Shown here piece after piece: positions 63,986-64,000 of a DNA stretch of 64,000 bases. The translations under genes were made by a program, and so were the position numbers. This stretch comes from Planctomycetota bacterium (lineage in GTDB: Bacteria; Planctomycetota; B15-G4; SIAN01): the NCBI GenBank assembly GCA_016795285.1, contig JAEUIC010000005.1, positions 480,142-544,141 of the forward strand, read 5' to 3'. The first letter of the stretch is position 1. Every line of letters starts with the position of its first letter. The notes beneath the pieces were generated by a model. The model saw nothing but the letters and a program-made list of their open reading frames with translations. It did not search any database and had not been told where the DNA came from.

Positions 63986-64000
63986 TGACCGCGAACGCTG

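Overview
The window is very GC-rich DNA packed with genes on both strands and reads as a Planctomycetota-like chromosome. The evidence is a combination of signs: a CxxC/CxxC zinc-ribbon protein with a long Ala/Pro linker, a tandem DUF1080 (3-keto-disaccharide hydrolase) protein beside a Tat-exported Gfo/Idh/MocA oxidoreductase, a CX4CH cytochrome-like lipoprotein, secreted AlkP/sulfatase-superfamily lipoproteins, and many exported proteins without clear homologues. The phylum is an inference; no rRNA or tRNA gene is visible to confirm it. Housekeeping genes are intact: polA, asnS, gatCAB, guaA, guaB, pckA, pilT, comF and a three-gene acyl-CoA carboxylase.

Layout. 1-9.3 kb: a truncated zinc-ribbon membrane protein, then a leftward block with a NIL-domain protein, a HEAT-repeat protein, a secreted protein, an EpmA/GenX-like lysyl transferase that keeps an OB domain, asnS and three small envelope or zinc proteins. 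9.3-15.2 kb: a 0.5-kb non-coding stretch, polA and an overlapping exported AlkP-superfamily enzyme. 15.4-18.6 kb: a visibly less GC-rich restriction-modification island (C5 methyltransferase, PD-(D/E)XK candidate nuclease, Vsr mismatch endonuclease, unknown conserved protein). 18.6-24.1 kb: a coupled SpoIIE phosphatase-dihydroorotase-Nudix operon, divergent from a STAS protein with a PilZ-like tail, then comF and a membrane protein. 24.3-34.3 kb: gatC-gatA-gatB, an FAD oxidoreductase, a second AlkP-superfamily lipoprotein coupled to a GT-C glycosyltransferase, and a TerC transporter.

34.4-38.5 kb: a three-gene leftward operon that looks like an outer-membrane electron conduit: a CX4CH lipoprotein, a beta-barrel with an N-terminal CxxCH, and a 13-heme cytochrome. 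38.6-46.4 kb: guaB-guaA, a small membrane protein with an HTTM protein, pilT and an exported amidohydrolase. 46.6-57 kb: pckA and a series of secreted proteins, including one that resembles two phage tail-tube domains behind a signal peptide, and a large extracellular nuclease. 57-64 kb: a carboxylase operon with biotin carboxylase and biotin carrier as separate, translationally coupled genes, the DUF1080 and oxidoreductase pair, and a perfect 25-bp inverted repeat at the right edge.

Two themes recur. Several gene ends carry strong GC hairpins, often with a GNRA-type loop and without a T-tract, which may be this genome's terminator style. Many neighbouring genes overlap as ATGA or GTGA, indicating translational coupling. 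The observations that most deserve follow-up are the putative porin-cytochrome conduit, the restriction island with its uncharacterised fourth gene, the secreted tail-tube-like protein, and the STAS/PilZ plus SpoIIE signalling pair.
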